Positions 16,257 to 22,974 of a stretch of 22,974 bases of DNA are shown one piece after another. The position numbers and the translations under genes were made by a program. The stretch comes from Methanocellales archaeon. Lineage in GTDB: Archaea > Halobacteriota > UBA148. Within the stretch, counting starts at the first letter, position 1. Each line of letters starts with the position of its first letter. Under the pieces are notes generated by a model. The model was not told where the DNA came from. It saw nothing but the letters and a program-made list of their open reading frames with translations, and made no database searches. The stretch spans positions 1 to 22,974 of the forward strand of contig JAAEEL010000047.1 in the NCBI GenBank assembly GCA_013415795.1. The letters are read 5' to 3'.

Positions 16257-16288
16257 ATATCGTTATGCTATAATGAACATAATGATAT
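16257..16288. promoter_or_regulatory. ModE-like operator palindrome
   Basis: Arms atatcgttatg (16257-16267) and cataatgatat (16278-16288) are complementary at 10 of 11 positions across a 10-base spacer. The half-site atcgttat resembles the known E. coli ModE operator halves (CGTTAT ... ATAACG). A second, overlapping inverted repeat cgatat/atatcg (16244-16249/16257-16262) adjoins it. The site sits next to a TATA box directed toward tupA, and a ModE-type gene is present at 11517-11837. Binding is inferred. Confidence 0.5.
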
Positions 16289-16323
16289 AAAAAGCTATCG
16301 GTATAAAAAAGTTTTGATTTACA

Positions 16324-17016
16324 TCATCTTCGCAGAGTTATCTTGAACTCTTTCACACCTTCTGTGCCCTTCAAAGAAGAGATCATGCCGTTTATTATAT
16401 TCGCAATCATCCCCCTGGTGAAATCCCCCAGAGGAATGCTTTCACCGTCACCTTCTAAGAATACGGGCAGCTGAGAAAATGAGTGACAATTCTCCAATAC
16501 TCTCTCCTTCGCATCTATGAGCTCTGCCATTTTCCTGCAATCAAAGCCGCATTTCTTGCAATCTAGCCCTGGTAATTGTCTTTCGATTCTTTCTATCCCA
16601 ATCTCATTTTTGATATATTGCAAAATTTCTTCCAAGTTATTGTCATATTTAAAAACGGTGGTAGGTCTCTCCTCAATTTCTCCTACAGCAATTTTTGGTA
16701 TGTTCTCGTTTTTATACCCCTCTACCAAAATCAAATCTGGTTTTGAAATAGTCCGGATCGTTTTGAGGATTAGATCGAGCTGCATCCCCTCGTTCACCAT
16801 AAATGCCGTTTCACCAGGTGAACTAGCGACCACAGTGCTTGCTCCTGCCTTTCTGTATTTCCCCGTGTCTTTTTTTTCGGCGTCAATCGAAAAACCCTCA
16901 TGAGGAATGTGCTTTATTGTGGCAATGTCATATCCATCTTCAACCATTTTTTTCAACAGTTCTTCTATCAAGGTAGTTTTTCCTGATTTTGAATAGCCAT
17001 AAACTCCCAGTATCAT
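16324..17016 (-). CDS. mobB: MobB-type GTPase fused to a cysteine-rich Fe-S-like domain
   Basis: MobB proteins bind GTP and assist MGD formation with MobA. This 230-residue version has the P-loop GYSKSGKTT (7-15) and later TIKHIPHEGFSID and LILVEGYK, all typical of MobB. It continues beyond the usual end, at about residue 147, with LPGLDCKKCGFDC and a further Cys177. The Cys153/156/160/177 spacing resembles the small putative Fe-S domain found in RnfB and CODH/corrinoid proteins. A last segment (about 184-230) contains IPLGDFTRGMIANIINGMIS. Similar longer MobB proteins occur in methanogens, as I recall. It starts 9 bases after moeA, with ggtga as ribosome site, and is last in the operon. Confidence 0.9.
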   Translation of the reverse strand: MILGVYGYSKSGKTTLIEELLKKMVEDGYDIATIKHIPHEGFSIDAEKKDTGKYRKAGASTVVASSPGETAFMVNEGMQLDLILKTIRTISKPDLILVEGYKNENIPKIAVGEIEERPTTVFKYDNNLEEILQYIKNEIGIERIERQLPGLDCKKCGFDCRKMAELIDAKERVLENCHSFSQLPVFLEGDGESIPLGDFTRGMIANIINGMISSLKGTEGVKEFKITLRR

Positions 17017-17025
17017 TCGATCACC

Positions 17026-18234
17026 TTACATCAACAATATCACTTCAACCTCGTCACCAGCCTCGATGAGATCGACATCGGCCGGTATATCAACATAGCC
17101 ATCTGCATCTGCCATGCTCGTTATTGCTCCAGATTCCTTGAATACGGGATGAGCAAAATCACCCTCAAGCTTTACCGTTAGAAACTGGCTCCTGCCTAGG
17201 GATGAGACCACACGCCGTGAAATTCTAGCTTTTATTGTGGTCCCTACACTTGGGGGCAATCTTGCAATTTTTCTAACAGCTGGAAGCAGGAAGCGGTATC
17301 CATTGCTCAAACAAGCCGTGGGATATCCTGGTATGCCAAAAACTAGCGTCCCATCTATGATGCCACATAAAGTAGGTTTCCCTGGTTTTATCTGAACGCC
17401 GTGGAACAAGACTGTGCCAAGCTCTTCAATCACATCGTGAAGAACATCCCGTTCACCTACGGAACTCCCACCAGAGAGGGTTATAAGATCGTATTCAGAT
17501 GCTTTTTTAATCGCAGCTCGAACATCTTCCTTTCTGTCTGGAACTATCTCAAATTTTATAGGAATGCCACCGTTTTCTTCTACGATTGATGATAGGGTAT
17601 ATGAGTTTATATCGTAAACTTGTCCATCCTTTAGCTCGCTGCCAAGATCTGCGATCTCATCTCCGGTTGGGATAATCGCAACCCTTGGCTTTTCATAAAC
17701 ACGTATTTTTTTAATTCCAAGTGCGGCCAACGCACCTACCTTGCTCGGATTTAATACGTCTCCATGCTTTAGGACGATGCTACCCGTAGCTATATCCTCT
17801 CCCTTTGGAGAGACGTTCTCTTTGGGGTGTACCGGCTTAAACATCTTCACTTCTGCTCCAACATGATCAGTGCTTTCAACCATCATTACTGCATCAGAGC
17901 CGGGCGGCATCTTGCACCCTGTTGAAATTTGAATACACTCCCCCATTTGCACGGTTTTATCGCTGACATCACCAGCATATATCTCATCAATTTTTCTCAA
18001 AATCTTCGGCTCAAAATTATTGGCACCATAGGTGTCCTCTGCCCTGACTGCATAGCCATCCATGGCAGCTCTATCGAATGGAGGAACGTCCATCTCTGCT
18101 ATTATGTCCTCAGACAAAACTCTGCCAAGAGCTTTTTTGATAGAGACAAATTCAGTACTATCAATGGGATTCAAAGCCCCTTCCAAGATTTTCAATGCCT
18201 TTTCCAATGGAATCAGCGATTTAAATGGTCTCAT
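17026..18234 (-). CDS. moeA: molybdopterin molybdenumtransferase MoeA
   Basis: MoeA inserts molybdate or tungstate into adenylylated molybdopterin. With the start at 18234 it has 402 residues, the normal size. This ATG overlaps the moaB stop as ATGA; the frame is open upstream to 18324 inside moaB, but that extension has no MoeA similarity. Motifs are DRAAMDGYAV (54-63), SGGSSVG (254-260), KPGKPT (283-288) and GIPGYPTA (300-307), with the C-terminal beta domain after about 325. Tungsten-using archaea often carry two MoeA copies with different metal preference; only one is visible here. Confidence 0.95.
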   Translation of the reverse strand: MRPFKSLIPLEKALKILEGALNPIDSTEFVSIKKALGRVLSEDIIAEMDVPPFDRAAMDGYAVRAEDTYGANNFEPKILRKIDEIYAGDVSDKTVQMGECIQISTGCKMPPGSDAVMMVESTDHVGAEVKMFKPVHPKENVSPKGEDIATGSIVLKHGDVLNPSKVGALAALGIKKIRVYEKPRVAIIPTGDEIADLGSELKDGQVYDINSYTLSSIVEENGGIPIKFEIVPDRKEDVRAAIKKASEYDLITLSGGSSVGERDVLHDVIEELGTVLFHGVQIKPGKPTLCGIIDGTLVFGIPGYPTACLSNGYRFLLPAVRKIARLPPSVGTTIKARISRRVVSSLGRSQFLTVKLEGDFAHPVFKESGAITSMADADGYVDIPADVDLIEAGDEVEVILLM

Positions 18235-18731
18235 TTGCTTGTCTCCCATATCATATGTCCTAGCTCTGGCAGTATCAACTTTTTCATGCCCAACTCGACA
18301 GCATCTACGGATCCTGGCATGCATATGACAATTTTACTTTTTATAACTCCAGCCAGAGCACGGCTCATCATTGCTGCACTTCCCATGTGTTCATAACTTA
18401 GAAACCTGAATATATCCCCGAAGCCGTCCAATTTTTTATCCAGCAGTACTGATATGGCTTCTATTGTAACGTCTTTTTTTGATATGCCTGTGCCACCATT
18501 GGTGAGTATCGCCTGCACATCAGAATCAATTAAATCTTTCACTGCTTTTTGAATGCTATCTAAGTCATCTTTTATGACCTGATATGCCACTATCTCATGT
18601 CCGCCCTCTGCAAGCAGATTTTTGATCAGCTTGCCGGAGTCGTCACTCTTCTCAGTTCTGGAATCGCTGAAAGTCAGAACTGCACATCGTACGCTCTTCA
18701 CGTGACGTTTGTGCTCCTCATGTGATAGCAT
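18231..18731 (-). CDS. moaB: MoaB/MogA-type molybdopterin adenylyltransferase
   Basis: In archaea the MoaB protein activates molybdopterin by adenylylation before MoeA inserts the metal. The 166-residue protein has NGGTG (78-82), followed by DVTIEA, GFGDIFR (103-109), SAAMMSRALAG and PGS (139-141), the full MoaB/Mog pattern. It overlaps the preceding moaE stop by one base (TAATG) and moeA by four (ATGA), so translation of the three is coupled. Confidence 0.94.
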   Translation of the reverse strand: MLSHEEHKRHVKSVRCAVLTFSDSRTEKSDDSGKLIKNLLAEGGHEIVAYQVIKDDLDSIQKAVKDLIDSDVQAILTNGGTGISKKDVTIEAISVLLDKKLDGFGDIFRFLSYEHMGSAAMMSRALAGVIKSKIVICMPGSVDAVELGMKKLILPELGHMIWETSK

Positions 18732-19084
18732 TAGATATCCTCCTTCTCCAAGACCGATCTTTTTATCTTACCTACTAACTCTATTAAAACGGGAAAAGTA
18801 TTCTCGCGGATATCCCCTGCTACCACAACTAAAAGCACGTCATCCCCAACGCCCAACACTCCCTCATTTATGTGAACCTTGATGTCAACTATTCCAGGCT
18901 TTCCCATTGCCTCATCTATCATTTTTTCCAGTGCTTTTCTATTTGCTTTGACACTTAGTTTTGAAACATCTTTCCCATCTCTAGAGAAGCCTCGAACAAT
19001 TCCATTGTGACATATTATCATTCCTGCTCTGTCTATTCTTGGGTTGGATCTTACATCTTTTATCAAATCATGAATAGTCGTCAT
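18731..19084 (-). CDS. moaE: MoaE-like molybdopterin synthase large subunit, short form
   Basis: MoaE with the sulfur carrier MoaD converts cyclic pyranopterin monophosphate into molybdopterin. At 117 residues it is shorter than the bacterial protein (about 150). The match includes NGIVRGFSRDG, KPGIVDIKV, EGVLGVGDDVLLVVVAGDIR and a final KEDI. The usual end around VPIWKKE, which holds a catalytic lysine, is reduced to SVLEKED, so at most one of the two lysines is clearly conserved. No moaD is in the window. The ribosome site ggaggtga lies in the last codons of moaA, 4 bases upstream. Confidence 0.82.
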   Translation of the reverse strand: MTTIHDLIKDVRSNPRIDRAGMIICHNGIVRGFSRDGKDVSKLSVKANRKALEKMIDEAMGKPGIVDIKVHINEGVLGVGDDVLLVVVAGDIRENTFPVLIELVGKIKRSVLEKEDI

Positions 19085-19088
19085 ATTC

Positions 19089-19997
19089 TCACCTCCAGAA
19101 CGGCTCTCTCAGAAAGATCGCTTTTTTGAAAGTTTCTATCAACTCCTCATCTGATGCGTTGTTTCGAATCGGTCCTATTATGTCGACTAGGTTATTGTTC
19201 CTGAGAAGGCAAGGCTTCAGTTTTCCATCAGCCGTCACTCTTATTCTGGTACAATTACTACAAAAAGTGGTGTTATGCATAGGTTTAACGACCTCCACTT
19301 CACCAATACTGCCATCGATTTCAATGAAATATTTATGGCGACGATGCAACCCTCTTTCCTCTATTCGGATGGATCTTTCCTCTAGCTCGGCCACGATGGG
19401 ACCAAGGTCATAGTGATATCTCTCATAGAACTCTCTGTCGAACATCTCAAGCTCGATTAGTTGCAGTATCACATTTTTTTCACCAGCAAAGCGAATCATC
19501 CCTTCGATCTCATCATCGTTGACTCCCTTCATGACGACCATATTTAATTTGACTGGTGTTAAACCGTTTGCGATTGCGGCGTTAAGTCCGGCAACTGCTT
19601 TTGATAAGTCGTCTCTGCCTGTTATGTTTTTATACGTCTCAGGCTCCGGCGTGTCAAAGCTTATATTGACTCTACGAAGGCCGGCACTCTTTAGATCTGC
19701 TGCGTACTGCTCCAGCAAGATTCCATTGGTAGTCATCGATATATCCTTCATATGATTGGATGCAAGCTGAATGATCTCGCAGATATCTCTCCTGAGCAGT
19801 GGTTCTCCACCTGTTATCTTCAATCTTTTAATACTAATTTTCTTTCCGATTTCAACGATTCTCTCAATCTCAGATGGTGTCATCTCAGTTTTGGAAGGAT
19901 TCTGCCCCTCTTTATGACAGTAAAAGCAGTTTAGGTTACATCTCTGGGTAACTGATATTCGAATACCATTGATCTCTCTTCCAAATGCATCATGCAT
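19089..19997 (-). CDS. moaA: GTP 3',8-cyclase MoaA (radical SAM)
   Basis: MoaA catalyses the first step of molybdopterin synthesis, rearranging GTP with two [4Fe-4S] clusters. The 302-residue protein has the radical SAM motif CNLNCFYC (Cys20, 24, 27), the GGEP loop in KITGGEPLLRR, and the C-terminal cluster Cys246, 249 and 263 (CSNCTRIRVTADGKLKPC). It ends in REPFWR without the Gly-Gly tail of bacterial MoaA, which fits archaeal members. It is the first gene of the operon moaA-moaE-moaB-moeA-mobB. MoaC, the partner for the next part of the reaction, is not in the window. Confidence 0.95.
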   Translation of the reverse strand: MHDAFGREINGIRISVTQRCNLNCFYCHKEGQNPSKTEMTPSEIERIVEIGKKISIKRLKITGGEPLLRRDICEIIQLASNHMKDISMTTNGILLEQYAADLKSAGLRRVNISFDTPEPETYKNITGRDDLSKAVAGLNAAIANGLTPVKLNMVVMKGVNDDEIEGMIRFAGEKNVILQLIELEMFDREFYERYHYDLGPIVAELEERSIRIEERGLHRRHKYFIEIDGSIGEVEVVKPMHNTTFCSNCTRIRVTADGKLKPCLLRNNNLVDIIGPIRNNASDEELIETFKKAIFLREPFWR

Positions 19998-20372
19998 GCG
20001 GATATGCTATGGTAAGTATAATGGTTAAACTTTTCTGTTTATCGTCAGTTTTATGCCGTAGCTTCTAAAATTTTCAATCATACAAAAGCAACTTATATCA
20101 TCTCCAAATTAACTAACTAACGACCAGCGATCACAAACATGCATTTTTATCATTAATTATACTTTTGTGTTGTTGAAGTTAGATTTGATTTTTTTTGCAT
20201 TGCTAATCAATGATAACTCTAAAAAGAAGTTTTGAAAAAAAATTAATCTCAGAAAATGCGAAAAAATACGAACCTTTTGAACATTTAGTTCTTATTAACT
20301 TTTTCATAAAAAAGCAAAGAATATAAGCCATTATCAACTTTTATCTGAATAAAGAAACGAATTCCATCAAAT
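19998..20372. other. AT-rich spacer between the lipoprotein gene and moaA
   Basis: No gene or RNA is recognised. T tracts on the minus strand (complements of the A runs near 20239-20246 and 20308-20313) would end the lipoprotein transcript. The moaA promoter is at the left end. Nothing else stands out. Confidence 0.6.
20023..20031 (-). promoter_or_regulatory. TATA-like box of the moaA operon, leaderless spacing
   Basis: The minus strand reads aagtttaac about 26-34 bases before the moaA ATG. No Shine-Dalgarno sequence precedes that ATG, which fits a leaderless transcript. Confidence 0.4.
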
Positions 20373-22391
20373 TTAGGTAAATGACCTAGTATTAATCAGG
20401 AGTAGCCCTTCTTGTCTCTGAATCTTAATGTGGGACCCTCCGTATAAGTTGAGTATTGATGGACAGGTTTGGTAATAATACCCCCCTTCTTTATTGGAGC
20501 AATCAATGTACTGAAGAGGAAAGAGTATTGATGGACCAGCTTTATAGTAATAACTGCCATTTTTTTCCTCCGGTCCGTAAACGTTCTCGTATTCGTCCAT
20601 AAATACAATATTGGTATACTCATATTTTAGATACTCTCCCAAATGGGCTGATCCTATGTCCACTGTCAACCTACCTATTGTTGTGCTTAGCCAAATTCTA
20701 AACATGAGCGAATAACCGACAAAATCCCCATTTTCGATGATCACAGGACCAGCGGCCGATATGCGATAGGAGCAATCTTCACCTAATGTGGGGGGAAGCA
20801 AAAACTCTACCATATCGGACTGATTTTGTGCTCTGTTTATAGCCTGAACGAATTCTAGCATAAGCTCCGGAGCCTCCGTATAATATGTTTCAAAAAGCCG
20901 GTCAATAGAATCTATCTCTGCTTGACCCCAGAATTCGAGTTCAGGAACATCAGATATGCCAATTAAGATGTTGGTTTTGGTATCGATATCGTATTTTTCA
21001 ATTATTTGCTTTATTGAAAGCACAGCCAAAAAATCAAGGATAGGTGGTGCTTCAGCTTGCTGCAAATACATCTCCTTTCCTAGATTTTCACTGGGAATGG
21101 TATCGAAAATACAAAGAACCTTGTGATCAGAATTAAGCAGTGACTCCTCTAAATGTCTCCAATAGATAAAGGCATTGGGCACATCTTCAAATGGTTCGAT
21201 GTATTGTCTAGGAGTGTATACCAACTCGCCGTCAGGTGCTTCGACAAGAAATCTCGGAAGGTCTTCAAGGAAAACTACTAGAACGTCTTGGGTGCTAACT
21301 TCCTCAACAATGCTCATGGTAGCACGTACTAAGGATTCCATAATTTGTCTGCCAATCCTATTCCTCTCCACCGAAGATGTTTCATTTTCCCATTGTAAAA
21401 GTAATTCTTTTGCCTGACTTAGGTTTTTATCTAAATCTCGTGTAGAATGCCCTTCTATGGTATCTTGTGCTTCAGTAATCATCTTTTCGATGACACATTT
21501 ATTGTATCCAAGTGTTAGGTCTAATCGGTCGTAACCGTACCCCTCGAAGGCATAGTAGGGCGGTTCAACAAAAACATCGGCCATATTTGTTAAGTTAAGT
21601 TCTTTTAGGTCCGAATATGTTATGAAACCATCATCATCTTGGTCCAGCAGGCCAGATGAAGCGACATCCACCCACCCCCCGTCAACGTATGCTTGCGCCC
21701 AAGCATGATTGATTTGCTTGGACCAAACCAATCTTGCTGGTATCCCTACTGATCTGCAAAGCGTAACAATTAACTTAGACTTCTCAACACATTCTCCCTC
21801 TCTATTTTCGAGTGTATTCTTAAGAGTCGGACGTTGAGTTGGGGTGTATTTTATAGCATTTTTTTGCCATTCCTGTATTGCTTTCACAGCCTGCGTGTCA
21901 TTACTGGCTGCTGTTGTAATTCCATTGGCCAGGGGTATTATCTCCTTTTCCAAGTATTCAACATCCACATAGTGAGCGAAATCACTTCGCTGAGCGTCTT
22001 CGATGCCTAACCATAAAATAGCATATAGAAGTGGCTCTCCAGAAAGCTTGCTCATTCTAGGGTTTGATTTGTATATATCTAATGTCATCCTGATATAATC
22101 TCTATTCTCTACGAATGCAGATGGCTTATAAATCCGATTCAATGCCCAGTCAAGCTCCGGTAACTTCTTAAGTTCAAGTGTAAGTTCATCCGATATTGTT
22201 GGAATTGGCGTTGTCGCAGAGGTTGGAATAGATGTTATAGTTGATTTTTTGGTTGGAGTAGGGGTGGGAGTGGACATATGAACAGGGTCCGATTCTAATT
22301 TTACACATCCTAAAAATGATACAAACAACAAGTTTAGCACTAAAATAATAGTAATCGCTTTATTTGTTAACCTATCTCTGCTACCAATCAT
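20373..22391 (-). CDS. secreted lipoprotein with transglutaminase-like cysteine protease fold
   Basis: This 672-residue exported protein has an N-terminal hydrophobic segment ending in a lipobox (SFLGC, Cys29), then a Thr/Pro-rich linker (about 40-66). The transglutaminase core follows: GECVEKSKLIVTLCRSVGIP with Cys201, NHAWAQAYV with His229 and WVDVASS with Asp242, a complete Cys-His-Asp triad. Directly after it is an EF-hand/dockerin-like calcium loop, DQDDDGFITYSD (250-261). The remaining 400 residues are not recognised. Near the C-terminus a YYYxxxPSIL segment occurs twice, 24 residues apart. The ATG at 22391 has gaggga upstream. It faces away from a second lipoprotein gene at the window edge. 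A role in surface protein processing or cross-linking is possible but not shown; no link to the formate island is seen. Confidence 0.85.
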   Translation of the reverse strand: MIGSRDRLTNKAITIILVLNLLFVSFLGCVKLESDPVHMSTPTPTPTKKSTITSIPTSATTPIPTISDELTLELKKLPELDWALNRIYKPSAFVENRDYIRMTLDIYKSNPRMSKLSGEPLLYAILWLGIEDAQRSDFAHYVDVEYLEKEIIPLANGITTAASNDTQAVKAIQEWQKNAIKYTPTQRPTLKNTLENREGECVEKSKLIVTLCRSVGIPARLVWSKQINHAWAQAYVDGGWVDVASSGLLDQDDDGFITYSDLKELNLTNMADVFVEPPYYAFEGYGYDRLDLTLGYNKCVIEKMITEAQDTIEGHSTRDLDKNLSQAKELLLQWENETSSVERNRIGRQIMESLVRATMSIVEEVSTQDVLVVFLEDLPRFLVEAPDGELVYTPRQYIEPFEDVPNAFIYWRHLEESLLNSDHKVLCIFDTIPSENLGKEMYLQQAEAPPILDFLAVLSIKQIIEKYDIDTKTNILIGISDVPELEFWGQAEIDSIDRLFETYYTEAPELMLEFVQAINRAQNQSDMVEFLLPPTLGEDCSYRISAAGPVIIENGDFVGYSLMFRIWLSTTIGRLTVDIGSAHLGEYLKYEYTNIVFMDEYENVYGPEEKNGSYYYKAGPSILFPLQYIDCSNKEGGYYYQTCPSILNLYGGSHIKIQRQEGLLLINTRSFT
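20451..20552. repeat. tandem duplication near the 3' end of the lipoprotein gene
   Basis: Two 30-base copies, both beginning gagtattgatgga, start at 20451 and 20523, exactly 72 bases (24 codons) apart. They encode YYYQTCPSIL and YYYKAGPSIL. The first 13-14 bases are identical and the rest has diverged, so the duplication is fairly recent or under selection. Confidence 0.7.
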
Positions 22392-22824
22392 CTATCATTT
22401 TCCCTCTATTTTGTTTTATCACATTTACTTTAATCAAAATACACCCTCTGAAAAGTAGGATTAGATTGATTCTATTGCCCCACTCGCCAATATAAACTTA
22501 TTTTTCTTGTCTTACTTTATATTCACTTCTATAGATTTTGATTTTAAACACTCAAATGATAATGATCAATATTCAAATGCCAATTTCCATAAATATTTTA
22601 TCTAAAAATAATGCTATGTTCTTAATCTTTCTTTTCCCTAAGTTCGTAAAGATATCTTGAAGCCTTTTTCGAAAAGTGATCTTATCTTTAGAACTACGTA
22701 ATTTTAATTTTTATCCTTTTTTCGTAATATTTTTTCTAGTTGAGAATTGGAGTAATTATATTGTAGGCTATTCAAAGCAAAATTGACTGAAAAGATAAAA
22801 TACTTTCAAGATAAATCCTAAACT
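22392..22824. other. divergent promoter region between two lipoprotein genes
   Basis: This is an AT-rich stretch without a gene of useful length. It holds two 10-bp palindromes, aagatatctt (22649-22658) and ttttcgaaaa (22666-22675), only 7 bases apart, which could be operator sites. A TATA-like gataaaata (22793-22801) lies 24-32 bases before the ATG at 22825, leaderless spacing. The minus-strand gene has a Shine-Dalgarno-like gaggga. Confidence 0.45.
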
Positions 22825-22974
22825 ATGCAGAAAGAAATTCTTTCTACTTTAATTGTAATTTTAATTATTGTCTCTACATTAGGGTGCATTGAAGGACTTG
22901 GAATTGATGTCGAAGTACCCACAGAAGTTACCATGCTAGATACTATGGAGATAAAAGTGACACTGAAAAATGAA
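22825..22974 (+). CDS. lipoprotein, 5' fragment cut by the window edge
   Basis: The first 50 codons are visible: a Lys-containing start, a hydrophobic segment (LIVILIIVSTLG) and a lipobox ending at STLGC (Cys19), then a mature part beginning IEGLGIDVEVPTEV. The mature start, with alternating hydrophobic residues and a VTLKN segment, suggests a beta-sandwich surface domain, but too little is visible to name a family. It is divergent from the transglutaminase lipoprotein and may share its regulation. Confidence 0.65.
   Translation, partial: MQKEILSTLIVILIIVSTLGCIEGLGIDVEVPTEVTMLDTMEIKVTLKNE

Noticed and set aside
18235..18324. Upstream extension of moeA by 30 residues
   Set aside because: It lies within moaB, its sequence is unlike MoeA, and the ATGA overlap at 18231-18234 marks the normal start.

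Overview
The window is archaeal. It opens with the large subunit (DP2) of DNA polymerase D, an enzyme unique to archaea. TATA-like boxes precede several genes at leaderless or short-leader spacing, MoaA has the archaeal form, and the tungstate-binding protein ends in a PGF-CTERM archaeosortase signal. Together with AT-rich spacers and HdrA/MvhD-like modules, this suggests an uncultured member of the methanogen/ANME branch of Euryarchaeota (Methanosarcinales or Syntrophoarchaeia-like). The lineage call is an inference.

Layout. (1) 48-3377: polymerase D large subunit. (2) 3622-10797, + strand: an exported formate dehydrogenase cluster. It holds a cytoplasmic poly-iron-sulfur protein built from HdrA-like, ferredoxin and MvhD-like parts, a TorD-family chaperone, a Tat-exported molybdopterin catalytic subunit with Cys in place of selenocysteine, a four-cluster ferredoxin subunit and a membrane cytochrome b. 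A hairpin lies between the last two genes and a terminator follows the last. (3) 10910-12325: mobA, a short ModE-type regulator facing it, a decayed TOBE (molbindin) fragment overlapping the regulator's start, and a probable 47-residue charged protein. (4) 12770-15876, - strand: a tungstate ABC transporter (TupA, TupB, TupC). Upstream is an unusual non-coding stretch of about 450 bases with a ModE-like palindrome, two TATA boxes and a structured possible leader. (5) 16324-19997, - strand: a tight cofactor operon moaA-moaE-moaB-moeA-mobB. (6) 20373-22391, - strand: a transglutaminase-fold lipoprotein, and at the right edge the start of a second, divergent lipoprotein.

Parts 2 to 5 read as one functional island. 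TupABC brings in tungstate (or molybdate), the Moa/Moe/Mob proteins build the bis-MGD cofactor, TorD guards the apo-catalytic subunit until Tat export, and FdhA-FdhB-cytochrome b exchange electrons between formate outside the cell and the membrane quinone or phenazine pool. ModE-like control is suggested by a regulator gene and by operator-like inverted repeats. Gene content and order of part 2 resemble the exported formate dehydrogenase clusters of Campylobacterota and some deltaproteobacteria, so ancient transfer from bacteria is plausible.
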